Counted from the stretch's first letter, positions 8,735-18,311 are shown. The stretch: DNA of 64,000 bases from Thermoanaerobaculia bacterium (GCA_030429235.1 JAUIDB010000018.1:21483-85482), one strand, 5' to 3'. Notes: generated by a model not told the origin, from the sequence alone. Numbers and translations: made by a program.

Positions 8735-11700
8735 ATGTCCCGTACCCCGCCCCCCGATCCCCTCCAACGAGACCAACAGGCGCTGGCCGATCTGGTCCAA
8801 CCGGTGGCGAGCGATCGCTGGCAGAGTATCTTGCTCGGGCTCGCCGCGATCCTCCTGTCCACGGTCACACTCACGGAATGCCTCCTCGATCCTCCGCGTC
8901 TCCCGCTGGCGCTTGGCGAACTCGAGTCGAGTTATCAGAAGGGTGGTCTCCTGGCCGCGAATCGGGAGCTTCTCGCTTCGTTGGACGAGTTCGAGAGCGG
9001 CCTCGAGGAACGATCCCTCGTCGCCCACACCGTCGCCCCCTGGATCCAGTGGATCCAGACCCTCCGGCTCGGAGTCGGCGATCACCAGGTCCGACTCGGT
9101 CGGGACGACTGGCTCTTCTTCCGGCCCGCCGTCGAGTTCGCGACCGGCCCTGGGTTCCTGGAACCCGACGTGATCGCCCGGCGACGGGCGGCGGGCGACA
9201 GCTGGCAAGACCCGATCGCCGCCGATCCTCGTCCGGCGATCCTCGACTTCCACCGTGAGTTGACGGCACGAGGTATCGAGCTCGTGCTGCTTCCGGTACC
9301 GACCAAGGCCCAGGTGGACCCACAGCGGCTCTCGCGACATATCGCCGCCGAGCAGGCACCGCTGGCCAACCCCTCGATGCCCCGACTCCTGACCGAACTC
9401 GCAGCTGCCGGCGTTCGGGTCGTCGATCCGACCTCGGTCCTGGTCGCCGCTCGCGCCGATGGCGAACCCCAGTTCCTCGCCCGCGATACCCACTGGACAC
9501 CGGCCGCCGTGGAGCGCACCGCCGAACTGCTCTCCCGGGAGCTGACCGACTTGGAGCTGGCTCGGCCGAGGAGCACCGGCTGGACGCGCTCGCCCGCCCT
9601 CGCCTCCCACGCCGGCGATCTGGTCGAGATGCTGGGTCTGCCCGAAGGGCGGTCTCCCTGGAGGCCCGACCAGGTCGTTCTCCACTCCGTACGGGACCCT
9701 AGCGGTCGCCCCTGGCAGCCCGACGCCGAAGCTGAGATCCTCCTCCTGGGCGACTCGTTTAGCAACGTCTACTCGACCCCCGATCTGGGCTGGGGCGTCG
9801 GGGCTGGTCTGGCCGAGCAGCTTTCCTGGCAGTGGCAGCGGCCGGTCGACCGCATCGCCGTCAACGCCGGGGGTGCCAGCGGGGCTCGCCAGAGGCTGGC
9901 GCGCGAACTCGCACAGGGACGCGATCGTCTGGCCACCAAGCGGGTCGTGATCTGGGAGGTATCGAACCGTGAACTCACCTCCGGCGACTGGGAGGTCGTC
10001 CCGCTGCCGCACGCCCCGCCGCGGTCGGGGACCGGCTCGGACGAGACGCTTCCTCGACGACCGCTGGGGGATGGTCTCGTGGTCTGGGAGTCGAACCGCA
10101 CCGGAAACTGGCGAATCTTTGTTCGCCCCCTGGAGGGCGGCGCGCCCCGGCAGCTGAGCCCCGACGAACCGGGCCGACAACACTGTTGTCCCCACTTTTC
10201 TCCCGACGGTACCCGGGTCGCCTACCTCAGCCGTCTCGACGGAGCGAGCGAGTATCCGAAGGTAGAGCGCCCCGGGGAGCTCCGGATCCTCTCGCTTCGG
10301 GACGGCACCGAACGCACCGTCGCGCCGGCTCGGACCTACGGTTGGGGCAATCGAGCCGTGGTTTGGCGAGACGACTCGACGCTGATCTTCGTCGACGGCG
10401 AAGGCCGGACCGCCGAACTCGACCTCGCGACGCAAGAAGAGCGTCTGCTGGTGGCTTCGCCCCGTGCGGCACTCGGCTGGCTACTGGATCCCAGTCTCGC
10501 TTTCGCTACCAACGCGGCCCCCAGCTTCTCTCCCTACCAACCCGAAGGCCTGGCCGTGGCCGAACGCTCCGGGCTCGGGGGCTGCGAGCCCTACTTCTCT
10601 TCCGACGGGCGCTGGGGATACTGGAACGCCGGTCCCGGGGGGCCGATTCAACGCATCGACCCACGGACCCGTTCGATCAGCCCCTTGATCCTGCGGGACG
10701 ACCCCCGATTGCCAATCGGCTGGCGCTACCTCTACTTCGTGATGACCTCTCGCGACGATCGCGCCATGGCTTGGGGTGCCTCGAATGGCGACCACGACCA
10801 CTTCGCGGCGGACTACGAGATCTTCGTGGCCCCGATCGATCCAGAGACCCTCGAGCTGACCGGAGCCCCGTCGAGGATCACGCACCACCCGGCGACCGAT
10901 CGCTACCCCGACGTCTTCCGGCAGCCGTTGGAGTTGGGCTATCACGCCCTCGAAGCCCCGCATACCCTCCGTCTCGGGCTCGACACCGGCGTGGCGCAGT
11001 CGTGGCGGCTCGACGGACGCGAGGTCGCCACGGGACCGACGTTCGAGCACCTCTTCGAGCGCCCGGGCTCCCACCATCTCGTCGCCGTGACCCCGGAAGG
11101 GCACTCGGTCGAAGGTCTGGTCATCGTCAGCCCTCGGCAGGCGCCGACCATCGAAGAGGCGCGACTTCGCGATCGGGGCACCGCGCTGCGAGTCCGCTTC
11201 GATGAACCCATGCAGACGGTACCCACGGCCGGGGTCGATACCGACCCTCCCGGCACCGTCGTCGACTGGCGGCTGGAGGATGGCGGCCGCACGCTCCACG
11301 CCGCGCTGTCCCGCGAGGTGCGGGAGGATCTGCGGCTTCGACTACGGGGATTCACCGACCAGGCACAGGTTCCCAACCCGCTCGCCGCAGACTGGATCGA
11401 ACTCCTCCCCGCCTCCTGGCCCGTCACCGAGCGTGATCTGCTCTTCGCCTGGGAGAACGAACGCGCTCCCAACCTCGTGTTCGATTCCGCTCTCGGTGCC
11501 GATCGGTCCTCCACCCTGATCACGTCGGGGCGCGCCTATCCGAACCGCGACCACGCACTGGTCCTCGACGGGGGGTGGGCCCAGGCCAGCGACGAGGACT
11601 CCGCCCAGATCGCCGGCCGGCTCGACGCTACGCTCGAGGTGGCTCTCGAGGTGCTGCTGACCCCGTCTTCGACCCGCGCTTCGAATTCCGACCGTCCCCG

Positions 11701-12430
11701 CCGGCTCCTGGCCCTGGCTCCGCGGCGGGGGCGAGCGCTGCTGGAGGTGAGTCAACGGAGTGATCGCCTGGAAGCGACCTTCCTGACCTCCGAGCAGCGC
11801 GATCCCACCCCCATCGTACTGGGTCCCGTACGGGCCGGAACGACCCACCACCTGGTGCTGTCGTTTACCGGTGCCACCTTGACGGTGACCCTCGACGGAG
11901 CACGCCAGCGACTGGAGCGACAACCCACCGGGACTCTCGGCCCATGGCGCGCCAAGAATCCCCGTCTGCTCCTCGGGTCAGCCGAGGAGGAATCGAGCTG
12001 GCGTGGCACCATCGAAGGTCTCGCACTGTGGGGACGAGCTCTGGACGAAGAAGGCCACCAGGAGGCTTGGGAGCGTGCCCGGAGACGCCTCTCCAGCCGC
12101 CCGCAGATCAAGTCCCGGCAGGTCGCAGCTCGGCTCCTGCGGCGATCGGCCATCCCCTCGCTCGAGGAGATCTCCCCGTATCGGTCCGGTCTGGTGGCGT
12201 TCGAGTGGCAGCCGGAATCGCCGGTGGGAGCCGCCCCCATCACGGTCGTCCACTGGGCCCTCCTCGATGGGGACCGACAGCCAGTCACCGAACTCGCCGT
12301 CGGGGACCTCGCGACTCTCGAGCTCGAGCCCTTCGGTGCCCAGGTCCAACTGGAACCCTTCTACCTCTCGGATCGGTCAGCGAACGCCACCCCCGGTTCC
12401 TGGTTTGCAGTGGGACTGCGAACCCCCTAG
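8735..12430 (+). CDS. AlgX/AlgJ-like O-acetyltransferase fused to TolB-like propeller and LamG-like domain
   Basis: 1231 residues. Residues 1-55 carry a membrane anchor. Residues about 100-420 form an AlgJ/AlgX-type SGNH domain: D251-T-H253-W ('ARDTHWTPAAVE') precedes G339-D-S341-F-S-N, the same order as the AlgX triad Asp-His-Ser. From about 445 to 740 come PD40/TolB-like blades (WESNRTGNWRIF, CPHFSPDGTRVAYLSR). A short Ig-like stretch with 'VRFDEPMQTVP' follows near 820. A LamG/concanavalin-like fold spans about 905-1110 (ALVLDGGWAQ, TIEGLALWGRALDE), and the last 100 residues are unassigned. AGGA precedes the ATG. Infer acetyl transfer to an exported glycan, with the LamG-like part possibly replacing the carbohydrate-binding module of AlgX. 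Domain boundaries are estimates. Confidence 0.85.
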   Translation: MSRTPPPDPLQRDQQALADLVQPVASDRWQSILLGLAAILLSTVTLTECLLDPPRLPLALGELESSYQKGGLLAANRELLASLDEFESGLEERSLVAHTVAPWIQWIQTLRLGVGDHQVRLGRDDWLFFRPAVEFATGPGFLEPDVIARRRAAGDSWQDPIAADPRPAILDFHRELTARGIELVLLPVPTKAQVDPQRLSRHIAAEQAPLANPSMPRLLTELAAAGVRVVDPTSVLVAARADGEPQFLARDTHWTPAAVERTAELLSRELTDLELARPRSTGWTRSPALASHAGDLVEMLGLPEGRSPWRPDQVVLHSVRDPSGRPWQPDAEAEILLLGDSFSNVYSTPDLGWGVGAGLAEQLSWQWQRPVDRIAVNAGGASGARQRLARELAQGRDRLATKRVVIWEVSNRELTSGDWEVVPLPHAPPRSGTGSDETLPRRPLGDGLVVWESNRTGNWRIFVRPLEGGAPRQLSPDEPGRQHCCPHFSPDGTRVAYLSRLDGASEYPKVERPGELRILSLRDGTERTVAPARTYGWGNRAVVWRDDSTLIFVDGEGRTAELDLATQEERLLVASPRAALGWLLDPSLAFATNAAPSFSPYQPEGLAVAERSGLGGCEPYFSSDGRWGYWNAGPGGPIQRIDPRTRSISPLILRDDPRLPIGWRYLYFVMTSRDDRAMAWGASNGDHDHFAADYEIFVAPIDPETLELTGAPSRITHHPATDRYPDVFRQPLELGYHALEAPHTLRLGLDTGVAQSWRLDGREVATGPTFEHLFERPGSHHLVAVTPEGHSVEGLVIVSPRQAPTIEEARLRDRGTALRVRFDEPMQTVPTAGVDTDPPGTVVDWRLEDGGRTLHAALSREVREDLRLRLRGFTDQAQVPNPLAADWIELLPASWPVTERDLLFAWENERAPNLVFDSALGADRSSTLITSGRAYPNRDHALVLDGGWAQASDEDSAQIAGRLDATLEVALEVLLTPSSTRASNSDRPRRLLALAPRRGRALLEVSQRSDRLEATFLTSEQRDPTPIVLGPVRAGTTHHLVLSFTGATLTVTLDGARQRLERQPTGTLGPWRAKNPRLLLGSAEEESSWRGTIEGLALWGRALDEEGHQEAWERARRRLSSRPQIKSRQVAARLLRRSAIPSLEEISPYRSGLVAFEWQPESPVGAAPITVVHWALLDGDRQPVTELAVGDLATLELEPFGAQVQLEPFYLSDRSANATPGSWFAVGLRTP

Positions 12431-12552
12431 TGTCCTGGGTGGGCGGCTCCGCTTCCATCGTGTAAGGTCGAACCCAGCTGCCTCGCGAACCAACCGGTTC
12501 GCCCGGCGGCCACCCCGCAAACCAGATCACACCTTCCGACCAGCGAGGCCCC

Positions 12553-14184
12553 ATGACTCGAGAGTCTCCAGGAACCGAACCGTCTGCTGCCGCGGTCCGG
12601 GCACCACACGGACACCGCCCTCAACCCGACGTGCAGGGCTGGCAGGCCTCCATCCTTGGTTTCTCCCTCTTCGCCTTCGTGACCAGTCTCCTGAGGCTCG
12701 GCGCCCATGGCCTGATGGGAATGGAGGGCATGGTGATCGACGGCGGCCGCCGGATGCTCGACTCCGGAATGTGGGCCGTCCCCCGGGTCTACGGGGAGAT
12801 CTACACCTACAAGCCGGCTTTTGCCTACTGGATGTCCGCCTCGACCCAGGCACTCTGGACGGAGCCAAACGAGTTTGTGCTACGGCTTCCCATGGCGTTG
12901 TCGGCCGTCCTCGCGGGCCTCGTGGCCCTGGTTCTGCTGGGGCGTGCCGCGAGCCCGCGCGCCGGCTTCTACGCCGGCTGCACCGTCGTCGGTACCGCTC
13001 TGTTCCTCGAGAAGGTAAGGGTAGCGGAGTTCGATGTTCCCTTGATGGCCGCGGTGGTGGTGGCCGTCGTCGCGGCGTCCTGCAACTTGACGCGGGACCG
13101 AGACTCCGCGCCCCTCTGGTTCCTCGCCTACCTGGCTCTGGCCGCCGCCTTCCTGACCAAGGGCATGCCAGCCTTGATGACCTTCGGCCCCGGCCTGCTG
13201 CTCGCCGCCTACCTCAACCAGCGGCTCGACCGACTGTTCGGCTGGCGCCACCTGCTCGCCGCCGTGAGCTTCCTCGCGGTGACGGTGAGCTACTTCTGGT
13301 GGGCCGTCGCATCGGCCGGCTGGATGGTCTTCGACCACCCCCGCACCGAGGCCGGGTGGCGGAGCGTCGGCTGGACCTTGGAGAGCTTCGGCCTGACGCT
13401 AGCCAAACCGCTCCTGATCTTTCTCGTCTTCCTGCCCTGGAGCCTCCTGGTCCTGAGGGCGCCTGCCGTCCGGAAGCGACTGGACTCGGGCCGGTCCGGC
13501 CTGTTGCGCGCTGGCCTCGGATTCCTGATCGGCGGCATGCTCTCGTTTGTCATCGTACCGACACACGAGACGCGCTACTACCTACCGCTGGTCGGCGGTC
13601 TCGCCATCATCGTCGGCATCATGGCCGAAACGGTCACCGACCGCAGCGAGGCCCAGAAGCTGAGGTTGGCTGCCCGCGGCCTGCTGCTCCTACTCTCCGT
13701 CGCGCTGATCGCCGCCCTCTTCGTCGAGCCACCTGACTCGATGATCTTGGCCGCTGCCGCGGCGTTGACGGCCGTGGGACTGGTACTCGCCTCGCGAAGC
13801 TGGGCGTTGCCTCGGCTCCTGGTGGCCGCGGCCACAGTCCTGGCTCTGGCTCAGATGCTGATCGCGACGCCGCGACGAGCCGAGGATCGGGACCTGTCGG
13901 CGGTAGCGCAGTCGCTGGGGCGCCATCTGCCGAGCGAGGCCACGATCTACGTCGCCGCACCCGCCAACGACGCGGGGAAACACTCGTCCCTCTACTACTA
14001 CCTCGATCGACCGATCGAGACGTTCTCGAACGAAGATCCGCCGCCGGTCGGTGGCTACGTCGTACTCGTGAACACGGAGTCGGTGCCGCCCGGTCTGGGC
14101 AGCGAACTCCTCGAGTCGATCGACCACCCGCGGTTCGACTTCCGCCTCGAACGGGTCCTGGGCGCGCCGACGGCCGCTCCCTGA
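12553..14184 (+). CDS. Glycosyltransferase family 39/ArnT-like membrane protein
   Basis: 543 residues with roughly 11-12 transmembrane helices. 'MGMEGMVIDGGRRML' after the first helix and 'EKVRVAEFDVPLM' carry the acidic residues of GT-C/PMT-type transferases; 'YKPAFAYWM' and 'RLPMALSAVLAGLVALVL' match the ArnT/PMT_2 pattern. A periplasmic C-terminal tail follows the last helix. Such enzymes transfer a sugar from a polyprenyl-phosphate carrier. Placed after the MBOAT/acetyltransferase pair, it may act on the same surface glycan, which is an inference. TAAGGT at 12463-12468 may be the -10 box of its own promoter. Confidence 0.85.
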   Translation: MTRESPGTEPSAAAVRAPHGHRPQPDVQGWQASILGFSLFAFVTSLLRLGAHGLMGMEGMVIDGGRRMLDSGMWAVPRVYGEIYTYKPAFAYWMSASTQALWTEPNEFVLRLPMALSAVLAGLVALVLLGRAASPRAGFYAGCTVVGTALFLEKVRVAEFDVPLMAAVVVAVVAASCNLTRDRDSAPLWFLAYLALAAAFLTKGMPALMTFGPGLLLAAYLNQRLDRLFGWRHLLAAVSFLAVTVSYFWWAVASAGWMVFDHPRTEAGWRSVGWTLESFGLTLAKPLLIFLVFLPWSLLVLRAPAVRKRLDSGRSGLLRAGLGFLIGGMLSFVIVPTHETRYYLPLVGGLAIIVGIMAETVTDRSEAQKLRLAARGLLLLLSVALIAALFVEPPDSMILAAAAALTAVGLVLASRSWALPRLLVAAATVLALAQMLIATPRRAEDRDLSAVAQSLGRHLPSEATIYVAAPANDAGKHSSLYYYLDRPIETFSNEDPPPVGGYVVLVNTESVPPGLGSELLESIDHPRFDFRLERVLGAPTAAP

Positions 14185-14217
14185 GGTCGAGCAGATCCAC
14201 CCGGCCCGAGGCCGTGC

Positions 14218-14223
14218 TAGGCT
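14218..14223 (+). promoter_or_regulatory. -10-like box of leaderless gene
   Basis: TAGGCT lies exactly 6 nt before the ATG at 14230, which has no Shine-Dalgarno sequence. This predicts transcription starting at the ATG. No good -35 is seen. Confidence 0.5.
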
Positions 14224-14229
14224 GCGCCC

Positions 14230-14841
14230 ATGACCGTCCTTGCTCTCCTCCTTCTGACCACCCTGGGCCTCGATGCGGCGCCCGAGAGTTCGCCACAGAT
14301 CGCGGGTGCACTGGCCGCCTTGCCCCACGCCACCCTGCACGAAGGCACCGAAGTTCGCGGCTACGATGCCGACGGCCAACTGGTGACCCTGCGCGAAGGC
14401 GACGGACCCTTCATCTGCCTGGCCGACGACCCGCGCGACGAGCTGTTCCACACCGCCTGCTACCACCGGAGCCTCGACCCTTTCATGCAGCGGGGTCGAG
14501 AACTGAAGGCCGAGGGACACAGCGGCAAGGACCGGACACGAATTCGGCACGAGGAGGTGGATGCTGGCACGCTGGCGGTACCGCAAGGTCCCGCGGCCCT
14601 GTCCCAGGTCTCGGGAAAGTCCTTCGATCCCGCGAGTGGAGCGATCGAGGGGGCCAATCGCATCTACGTCATCTACATGCCCTATGCGACCGGCGCTTCG
14701 ACTGGATTCCCCACCGCACCGAACGGCGATCAACCCTCGGCTCCTTGGATCATGCGTGAGGGCACCCCTTCGGCCCACGTCATGATCACGCCCGGTCCCG
14801 TCGACTCGCCCGTCGCCGAAGCAACGCCAACCGAAGAGTAG
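14230..14841 (+). CDS. Small secreted protein of unknown function
   Basis: 203 residues. The N-terminus is a short signal peptide (MTVLALLLLTTLGLDAA). The body is soluble with two cysteines (FICLADD, FHTACYH) and the recognisable line 'YVIYMPYATGASTGFPTAP' followed by 'HVMITPGP' near the end. I do not recognise the family. No Shine-Dalgarno sequence precedes the ATG, but a TAGGCT hexamer lies exactly 6 nt upstream, suggesting a leaderless message. It sits between a glycosyltransferase and a DUF3667-like gene without evident operon linkage. Confidence 0.72.
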   Translation: MTVLALLLLTTLGLDAAPESSPQIAGALAALPHATLHEGTEVRGYDADGQLVTLREGDGPFICLADDPRDELFHTACYHRSLDPFMQRGRELKAEGHSGKDRTRIRHEEVDAGTLAVPQGPAALSQVSGKSFDPASGAIEGANRIYVIYMPYATGASTGFPTAPNGDQPSAPWIMREGTPSAHVMITPGPVDSPVAEATPTEE

Positions 14842-14917
14842 TCCCCGAGGGCAGCGGTCTCGTTCCGAGGCCGCCAGCTCATCGAGCCCGCCCACGGTGC
14901 GATAGGCTCTCGCCACC

Positions 14918-15753
14918 TTGATCAATACGACCGAAAGCACCTCGGCCGAACCGGACCGGTCGCGGCCCAGGATCGACCTCAGCTTGCGTGGGTTTCTGTC
15001 TCGCTGGGGGCAGGAGATCCTCGGCTGGGACGGCCCGTTCTGGCGATCCCTCCGCCAGCTCATGCTGTCGCCTGGGCGCCTATCGAAGGAACAGGTCGAC
15101 GGAACGGCAACCGCTGATCGGCCGGTGCACCCGGTCCGGCTCTATCTGGCGATCAACATCCTCTTCTTCTTCCTGCCCCCTGGGTGAACTCCGCCAACGT
15201 CAGCGTCTGGAGCGTCCGCCAAGCCGGAATCATCCAAGCTCAACCGGCACTCGAGGTTCCCCTGCGACGGGCGATCGAACGATCGAACGCGAGTGACGAG
15301 GTGTTTCTCGCGGTCCTCGACGAACGGCTCGCCGCTCAACAAGGTGCCCTGGTTTGGCTCCTGGTTCCCGCCATCGGATTCGCCAGCTTCGCCGTGTCTC
15401 GGCGGCGCCGCTGCTATCTGGTCGAGCACTTCGTCTTTGCCACGAACTTCGTGTCGTTCCTGCTCGTTTCGCTCCTGGCACTCGGGCTGACCGTTCGACT
15501 GGTGGTGGGTCTTGTCGGCGCTGACACCCCGTGGGTCGTGCTGGCGTTGGTCCCGATCGTTGCCTGGCTGGTCTGGCTCTTCATGGTGACCTACCGAGGG
15601 GCGAAACAGTTTCACGGCTTCTCGGGACCCTGGCTCACCACCGTGTTCACGGCCTGGATGGGAGTGGCTCTCTACCTCGGGGTCTGGCTCTACCTTCAGG
15701 CCCTCTTCCTCTTCACGCTGATCGGTCTGCGGGATCTCCACTTCCCGGGCTGA
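14918..15753 (+). pseudogene. DUF3667-like membrane protein, interrupted by a -1 frameshift at a C run
   Basis: The first frame (14918-15187) encodes the DUF3667 start: 'ILGWDGPFWRSLRQLMLSPG', then HPVRLYLAINILFFFLP, and ends in TGA. The rest (15184-15753, another frame) carries four more transmembrane helices with 'GAKQFHGFSGPW'. Adding one C to the five-C run at 15176-15180 fuses the two as ...FFFLPPWVNSANV..., the continuous sequence expected of the family, about 278 residues. The GTG at 15184 overlapping the TGA could also restart translation. Sequencing error, pseudogene or programmed slippage cannot be told apart here. TTG start; TAGGCT 9 nt upstream. Confidence 0.7.
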
Positions 15754-15770
15754 TAGACCTCTCCCCTTCG

Positions 15771-16967
15771 ATGACCCGCGCCTTCCGCTACACCCTCCTC
15801 GCCCTGCTCTACGTCTCGCAGGCGATCCCCCTCGGATTCTTCATCGTCGCGGTGCCTTCGATCCTGCGGTCGGAGGGACTGTCGCTCGAGCGGGTCGGCC
15901 TGCTCAGTGCTCTCGCCTTTCCCTGGCTTCTCAAGTTCCTGTGGGCGCCTTGGGTCGATCGAATCGGATCGAGTGCACGCGGACACTACCGTTCTTGGAT
16001 CCTGCCTCTGCAGCTCTCCTGTGTCGTGGTCGTCGCCTGGATCTCTCGCCTCAGCGTGGAACGGGACATGGGACTGCTGGTCGTCGCCTGCGCCCTCTTC
16101 ATGTTCCTGTCGGCGACCCAGGACGTGGCGACCGACGGCCTGGCGGTGCGGCTCCTGAACGCCGACGAGCGAGGACCGGGCAACGGAATCCAGGTGGGTG
16201 GCTACTACCTGGGTCAGATCTGCGGCGGTGGCCTGGTACTGATTCTGTACTCGACGTTCGGCTGGTCCACCGCGGTCCTGATCATGGCGGTCCTGTTGGC
16301 CCTGCCGATCAGTCTGGTGCTCCGGCTCGAAGAACCGCCGAACCCAGTCGCCGCGAGCCAACGAGTCAGTTGGTCGGCCCTGGGCCAGTTCTTCCGCCGA
16401 CCCGGGATTCTGGTCTGGGTGGGTGTGCTGTTGCTCTGGCGGGCCGGCGAGACCATGGTGCAATGGATGGTCAACCCGATGCTGGTCGATCGTGGCTACT
16501 CGCTGGCCGAAATCGGCGTCCTTCTCGGCGTGATCGGATCTCTCGCGGCCCTGGTCGGTGCCCTGCTCGGTGGAGTGGCCGTGGGGCGATTCGGGAGACG
16601 ACCGACCCTTCTGCTATTTGGCGGCCTTCAGGTCCTGGCCTTGACCTCCTTCGCGCTCCCGGCCCTGGGGGTCGGTGGGCTGTCGCTGCTCTACGCGGTG
16701 ATCTCGGCCAGTGCGGCGATCGGCGGCATGGCCACGGCGGCGCTCTACACCGTCATGATGGATCGAAGCGACGAGGCCACGGCCGCCACCGACTTCACTC
16801 TGCAACAGAGTCTGGCGGCGATCGGTCCCGTGCTCACGGCCAGCGCCAGTGGGTTCAGTGCCAATGCCCTAGGCTACTCGGGACACTTTCTGGTGGCCGC
16901 CGCCGTCCAGCTCGGGGCCGTGGTCTGGGTAACGATGGCGTTTCGGCCCAGGGCTCTGGAGCCCTAG
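15771..16967 (+). CDS. MFS transporter, AmpG/PAT-like
   Basis: 398 residues with 12 predicted transmembrane helices. 'YVSQAIPLGFFIVAVPSILR', 'FPWLLKFLWAPWVDR' and 'SATQDVATDGLAVRLL' are the characteristic lines of the AmpG / acetyl-CoA-transporter-like branch of the MFS. Substrates in this group include muropeptides and siderophores; none can be chosen here. ATG 15771 is taken because it opens the first helix and the upstream reading frame overlaps the DUF3667-like gene. It converges on the SGNH gene with a 24-bp gap. Confidence 0.88.
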   Translation: MTRAFRYTLLALLYVSQAIPLGFFIVAVPSILRSEGLSLERVGLLSALAFPWLLKFLWAPWVDRIGSSARGHYRSWILPLQLSCVVVVAWISRLSVERDMGLLVVACALFMFLSATQDVATDGLAVRLLNADERGPGNGIQVGGYYLGQICGGGLVLILYSTFGWSTAVLIMAVLLALPISLVLRLEEPPNPVAASQRVSWSALGQFFRRPGILVWVGVLLLWRAGETMVQWMVNPMLVDRGYSLAEIGVLLGVIGSLAALVGALLGGVAVGRFGRRPTLLLFGGLQVLALTSFALPALGVGGLSLLYAVISASAAIGGMATAALYTVMMDRSDEATAATDFTLQQSLAAIGPVLTASASGFSANALGYSGHFLVAAAVQLGAVVWVTMAFRPRALEP

Positions 16968-16991
16968 ACCGCCCGCCCCCACCGAATCGCT

Positions 16992-18125
16992 TCAGCGTGA
17001 CGCGGCCCTCGCCGATCGAATCGAAGCCATGAGATCGACTTCCAGAGGGTCGGGAACCTCGGGTCGATGCCTGATCCGCTCGAGCCAGCTTCCGGTCCTT
17101 CGGTCCCGGGCAAAAAGGGAACGCTCGAAGGAGAGGTAGCCATACAGATCGTTGTACAGCGTCTGCAGGACGACGATGTCGGGCTCCATGTACCGCGCTC
17201 GATCCTCGAAGAGTTCCATCTGGTCACTGATCGTGTATCCCACCACGCCAGCGTTGACCACCTCGGCCTTCGACAGCATCGACTGCAGTAGAGCAGGGTA
17301 GGTATGAGGCTCCGGTAGATTGATGCCAAAGGTAAACGAATCGCCGAGCAGCAAGACTCTCGGTCGGACCTTCGGGAATACGAGGTCCTTTGCCATTCTC
17401 AGACCCTGGTGGTTGGTCGTCAGAAGGAAGGGCAAGGAGTCGTCGTACCAGAGCCTCTTCTGCCCGGGGGGAAGGTCTCCGAGGCGACGAGGCCGTCGTT
17501 CGAAACGGACGCGGCTGCGGTGTTCGGCCAGATCGGGCTGGCGCAGGATCTCGGCCAGGTTCTCGGCCAGAAGTTGATTCCCCAACCGACTGAGATGGGT
17601 GTTCTCAGGTAGGAGGTAGCTCTGATGCCTGGGTGCCGACCGCAACCACGATGTCGCATCGACAAACGGTGCACCCTGGCTGGCCGCTAGGCGCCCGTAG
17701 AAGGTCCGGTCCGAGGCGTGGACCCGATCCGCCACCTCTCCTGTCCGCGCGGACGGTACATAGAGCACGACCAACCGCGCGTCCGCGCCCTCGACGAGAC
17801 GCGCGAGCCGCAGGAAGTCCCCTTCGTACCGCTCCTGAAACCGCTGTAGCAACTCCCGGCCAGTCGGACCATAGAGCGCCTCGTAGATCGACTCCGCCGG
17901 AGGGAGATCGAGTTCTTCCACCACGCCGCGGGCCACCTCTCTGGTCCTGGCCTGGCTCCAATCGGAGAGCACCGCGGAGAGTGCGAACCACCCCTCACCC
18001 CGCTGTCGGAAGGTGTAGTACTGGGCCGCGACCTCCAAGATGCCCAGGACGAAGAGCAGAGGAAGGAGCGAAAAGAGAAGCTTCCGGCCGAGGCTCGTCT
18101 TCGCTCGGGCAAACCGATCCGTCAT
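16992..18125 (-). CDS. SGNH/GDSL-hydrolase-like protein with permuted motif order
   Basis: 377 residues with an N-terminal membrane anchor (about 14-31). The block near 115-192 resembles the C-terminal end of an SGNH domain (LVVLYVPS..., then ENTHLSRLGNQLLAENL with H177). The nucleophile block PRVLLLGDSFTFGINLPE (GDSF 261-264) comes afterwards, with 'VVNAGVVGYTISDQMELFE' behind it. This His-before-Ser order is that of AlgX/AlgJ-type domains rather than classical SGNH enzymes. The acid usually seen as DxH is Asn here (N175-T-H177). Likely a periplasmic acyl-ester enzyme or acetyltransferase; activity uncertain. Confidence 0.75.
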   Translation of the reverse strand: MTDRFARAKTSLGRKLLFSLLPLLFVLGILEVAAQYYTFRQRGEGWFALSAVLSDWSQARTREVARGVVEELDLPPAESIYEALYGPTGRELLQRFQERYEGDFLRLARLVEGADARLVVLYVPSARTGEVADRVHASDRTFYGRLAASQGAPFVDATSWLRSAPRHQSYLLPENTHLSRLGNQLLAENLAEILRQPDLAEHRSRVRFERRPRRLGDLPPGQKRLWYDDSLPFLLTTNHQGLRMAKDLVFPKVRPRVLLLGDSFTFGINLPEPHTYPALLQSMLSKAEVVNAGVVGYTISDQMELFEDRARYMEPDIVVLQTLYNDLYGYLSFERSLFARDRRTGSWLERIRHRPEVPDPLEVDLMASIRSARAASR

Positions 18126-18281
18126 GGAGGGCCTGGACTCGAGGATCGAGGAAACGGCGACTCAGGGGGGGAGTCCCGCAAGGGACGAGTGTCTTCAGAG
18201 AGCGAAGGCATGACGGTTTGGTGGTTCCCGATCCTCCAAGTGTAGTGCAACACCCCAGGGTCAGCAGAGTCTCTTCCGCCC

Positions 18282-18311
18282 TCGAAAAAACACGAACGAT
18301 CGTGCTATTAT
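18282..18311 (+). promoter_or_regulatory. Promoter with inverted repeat in the spacer
   Basis: TATTAT at 18306-18311 is a good -10; TCGAAA at 18282-18287 is a weak -35 with an 18-bp spacer. The spacer contains CACGA-ACGA-TCGTG (18291-18304), a 5-4-5 inverted repeat that could be an operator. The regulator is unknown. Confidence 0.4.

Noticed and set aside
8717..10435. Minus-strand open frame of 572 codons opposite the acetyltransferase fusion
   Set aside because: Antisense to a well-supported gene, no recognisable motif, no ribosome-binding site of note.
7303..12430. Alginate biosynthesis locus
   Set aside because: AlgI/AlgX-like O-acetylation genes are present but none of the polymerase, epimerase or export genes; the acceptor glycan is unknown.
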